A program made the position numbers and the translations under genes. From Candidatus Zixiibacteriota bacterium (lineage in GTDB: Bacteria > Zixibacteria > MSB-5A5 > GN15 > JAAZOE01), in contig JAQVRW010000190.1 in NCBI GenBank assembly GCA_028700875.1, positions 1 to 6,188 of the forward strand: a DNA stretch of 6,188 bases, written 5' to 3'. Of the stretch, positions 4,860 through 6,188 are shown piece by piece (positions within the stretch are counted from its first letter, which is position 1; each line of letters begins with the position of its first letter). Below the pieces are notes generated by a model. The model was not told where the DNA came from. It searched no databases and worked only from the letters and a program-made list of their open reading frames with translations.

Positions 4860-5474
4860 ATGGATTGTCATACGCCCCATATGATCAACAATACCCGGAT
4901 TTTTTCGCCGTTCGATATCGACGCTTTCATGAGCGTCATCGGGACTCCGCGATCCATGGCAACCTTTCGGTTCTTTCTGGCGACCGGGTTGCGGTATCGG
5001 GAGGGGAACTTTGTCCTCCAGCACCCTGGGATGTTCGACCCGGACGACCAGGTGATCCATTTCCAGGCCAACAAAGACTGGGACCGGGAACGGCGGTACA
5101 AAGATCGCGATATCTATCTCTCTTACGCCGACACGGACTGGATCCACCTCTTCTTGACGGTCGGGAAACCCATGAGCACCAAACAGGAGGAAGTTACCAA
5201 GTATATGAAGTTTTGGGCCGGGAAACTGAATATGAACTCGATCGGCGTCGGGAGCATGGCGATCCGGAAGACCCGGTTCGTCTGGCTGCTGACGACGTTC
5301 CCGGAATACGAAGACGTGATTGTAGCATCGTTGAACCACAACACCAACCTGCCGAAACGGGCGGCCGACGACGATATCGCGGCGTACCGAACCCACCCAT
5401 TCACGGACCGGGAACGGCAACGGATCGCCGCCTACCTGCACGGCTGGGACGGTGCGGCCGACCGGACAACGTAA
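4860..5474 (+). CDS. Compact tyrosine recombinase/integrase, archaeal phage type
   Basis: The 204-residue protein appears to be the catalytic domain of a tyrosine recombinase, resembling the archaeal phage integrase family (Phage_integr_3). Box I is ATGLRYREG with Arg at 45. A beta-strand Lys candidate is K81 in RRYKDRDIYLS. Box II is AIRKTRFVWLLTTFPEY with R136, then LNH (H160), and the probable nucleophile Y176 in AAYRTHPFT, followed by the family's closing helix (DRERQRIAAYLHGW). Only about 35 residues precede box I, so the usual N-terminal DNA-arm/core-binding domain is absent. The first His of the HxxR motif is replaced (M133), as can happen in archaeal members. The H160-Y176 spacing is longer than the usual nine or so residues. 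It probably integrates or excises this element, or is a remnant or accessory recombinase. An overlapping frame of similar length (4865-5503) lacks these motifs. Confidence 0.83.
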   Translation: MDCHTPHMINNTRIFSPFDIDAFMSVIGTPRSMATFRFFLATGLRYREGNFVLQHPGMFDPDDQVIHFQANKDWDRERRYKDRDIYLSYADTDWIHLFLTVGKPMSTKQEEVTKYMKFWAGKLNMNSIGVGSMAIRKTRFVWLLTTFPEYEDVIVASLNHNTNLPKRAADDDIAAYRTHPFTDRERQRIAAYLHGWDGAADRTT

Positions 5475-5480
5475 CCCAAA

Positions 5481-5501
5481 TTTCTTTTCCTTCTATTTTT
5501 T
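5481..5501 (+). terminator. Pyrimidine/T-rich terminator after the recombinase gene
   Basis: Six bases after the recombinase stop, 20 of 21 bases are pyrimidines, ending in six T (5496-5501). This is typical of archaeal T-tract termination; no clear hairpin precedes it. Confidence 0.55.
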
Positions 5502-5624
5502 AGAATGCCGAATCTCCACGGGTTTCAGACAAGTTCCCCGATTTCTCTCACTTTGTTTGTCGGGTTTCGATGACGAACAATCGCAAAAGCGTGTCAGTTG
5601 GATCGTCTTTCCCATCCAGTTTCC

Positions 5625-5650
5625 GGTTACCGATTCGTCAAATCGGCACC
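5625..5650. repeat. Imperfect inverted repeat (hairpin)
   Basis: CCGATT (5630-5635), a five-base loop (CGTCA) and AATCGG (5641-5646) form a perfect six-pair stem. It is extended across a small internal bulge by GGT (5625-5627) with ACC (5648-5650). It lies in the gene-free stretch, with no T-run after it on the plus strand, so its role is unknown. Confidence 0.55.
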
Positions 5651-5716
5651 AAAATAGTCCGAACAGGAAATCGCCACCGGAGGGGCCGAAACCCCATTGG
5701 GAATTAAGGGGAAAAT

Positions 5717-5726
5717 AGATATATAT
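5717..5726 (+). promoter_or_regulatory. TATA-like element before the last genes
   Basis: AGATATATAT is the only strong TATA-like sequence upstream of the gene at 5826. Transcription would start near 5750, leaving a leader of about 75 bases. If so, the small frame starting at 5725 could not be translated from this promoter. Confidence 0.4.
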
Positions 5727-5829
5727 GGAAAACACATACCTGCGTGGGAGAGAACCGGAATATGAAACCGGGTCTGCAAACTGCAGATCTTGGGATGGAG
5801 CATACATGGAGAGTTTGATGAAAGTATGA
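5725..5829 (+). CDS. Possible 34-residue small protein upstream of the last gene
   Basis: The frame runs from ATG at 5725 to TGA at 5827-5829, and its stop overlaps the ATG of the next gene as ATGA, the coupling used twice elsewhere in this window. The peptide starts MENTYLRGREPEYETG and ends YMESLMKV. Against it: the codon bias is weak, AGGGG (5707-5711) is rather far from the start, and the TATA-like element overlaps the start. A shorter version from ATG 5806 (MESLMKV), with GGAG five bases before it, could instead act as a leader peptide feeding ribosomes to the next start. Confidence 0.28.
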   Translation: MENTYLRGREPEYETGSANCRSWDGAYMESLMKV

Positions 5830-6188
5830 GCAAAACCAGTAATGTTGACATCTCAGAATTACGTGAGGCGCTGGGCACGATCATCGCGTCGTATACCTAT
5901 CTATACGATCCGTTCTCGATCATCAAAGAGACGGATATTGTCATTCGGTATGAATCGGCCATGCTTGACGCGAAAGGCCTCTGGAACTCCACCTACAAAG
6001 AGGTCTTCCTGAAGTTTCGGGCGCGGTGGGCAATCGCCCTCCAGAAATACAATCAGATCACTGGCGACTGGAAAGATGCCTGGATCATCTGTAGCCGGTT
6101 GCTGGACAGCCTGATGCGGATCGCCGTCAAGGAAGAACTGATCTCGCTCTCCCGCGACATGTTCAACCTCTCGAACGCCGACGTCATG
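5826..6188 (+). CDS. Helical protein of unknown function, cut by the window edge (first 121 residues)
   Basis: The frame stays open to the end of the window with the G/C-rich third positions of a real gene. The visible part looks mainly alpha-helical and soluble: DISELREALGTIIASYTYLY, then aromatic-rich helices (LWNSTYKEVFLKFRARWAIA and TGDWKDAWIICSRLLDSLMR). I recognise no family, and the C-terminal part that might carry a domain is missing. I chose the ATG at 5826, which overlaps the stop of a preceding small frame. An in-frame TTG at 5790 would add 12 residues and is less likely. The ribosome binding site is weak (GGAG at 5808-5811 is far away; TGAT at 5816-5819 is better spaced). It appears to start a new transcript after the gene-free stretch. 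Confidence 0.72.
   Translation, partial: MSKTSNVDISELREALGTIIASYTYLYDPFSIIKETDIVIRYESAMLDAKGLWNSTYKEVFLKFRARWAIALQKYNQITGDWKDAWIICSRLLDSLMRIAVKEELISLSRDMFNLSNADVM

Larger units (their letters stand above)
5475..5724. other. Stretch without a convincing gene between the recombinase and the last genes
   Basis: Open frames exist here on both strands, but none has the codon bias, start signal or protein-like composition of its neighbours. The stretch holds the T-rich terminator, a repeated CGGGTTTC (5519-5526 and 5561-5568) with a GAAACCC complement at 5688-5694, a CCCGA/TCGGG inverted repeat (5537-5541 and 5560-5564) and a hairpin at 5625-5650. A non-coding RNA, an attachment site or a replication or partition region are all possible. 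No tRNA-like end is visible. Confidence 0.5.

Noticed and set aside
4809..5441. Minus-strand 210-residue frame and the plus-strand frame 4865-5503 over the recombinase
   Set aside because: Only the frame 4860-5474 carries the ordered recombinase motifs. The other two are shadows with odd composition.
5630..5646. Hairpin resembling a tRNA T-arm, possibly an attachment site at a tRNA end
   Set aside because: The loop does not fit the conserved TTCRANY pattern, and no acceptor or anticodon stem is found around it.
5452..5807. Open frames on both strands in the stretch after the recombinase (5452-5718 plus, 5493-5807 minus)
   Set aside because: Codon bias is absent, the peptides look random, the plus frame begins inside the recombinase gene, and neither start has a ribosome binding site or TATA box at the right distance.

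Overview
The window looks archaeal, most likely a methanogenic euryarchaeon of the Methanomicrobia type or one of its mobile elements. Several genes have archaeal TATA boxes about 25-35 bases upstream of the start and leaderless-looking transcripts, while internal genes use GGAGGTGA-type ribosome binding sites. The recognisable families are also archaeal: an archaeal-phage-type tyrosine recombinase, a FlaK/PibD-like prepilin peptidase, a ribbon-helix-helix regulator, and a NosD-like beta-helix surface protein with a pilin-like domain. The lineage is inferred from style and family membership; no rRNA or tRNA is present to fix it.

Layout: (1) 1-433 carries the first bases of a leftward gene at the edge and a leftward 117-residue gene of unknown function. 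(2) A divergent promoter region (434-522) leads rightward into a membrane-anchored 393-residue beta-helix protein. Overlapping its end is a small gene that seems to be broken by a -1 frameshift. (3) 2011-2795 is a tight rightward operon of three small proteins: a coiled coil with a very basic tail, a 40-residue protein with no acidic residues, and an 85-residue protein. (4) 2894-4367 is a second rightward operon with ATGA overlaps: RHH regulator, coiled-coil protein, prepilin peptidase. It starts behind a possible operator and ends at a strong hairpin/T-run terminator. (5) A leftward coiled-coil gene (4353-4763) converges on that operon and diverges from a compact tyrosine recombinase (4860-5474). 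(6) About 250 bases without a convincing gene follow, then a possible 34-residue ORF and the start of a further helical protein that runs off the window.

Taken together this looks like part of an integrative element or provirus. The recombinase would move it. The small basic proteins could coat or organise DNA, and the RHH protein could control the peptidase operon. The peptidase and the pilin-like/beta-helix protein suggest the element adds to or alters the host cell surface. These functional links are inferred from context, since most of the small proteins belong to no family I recognise.
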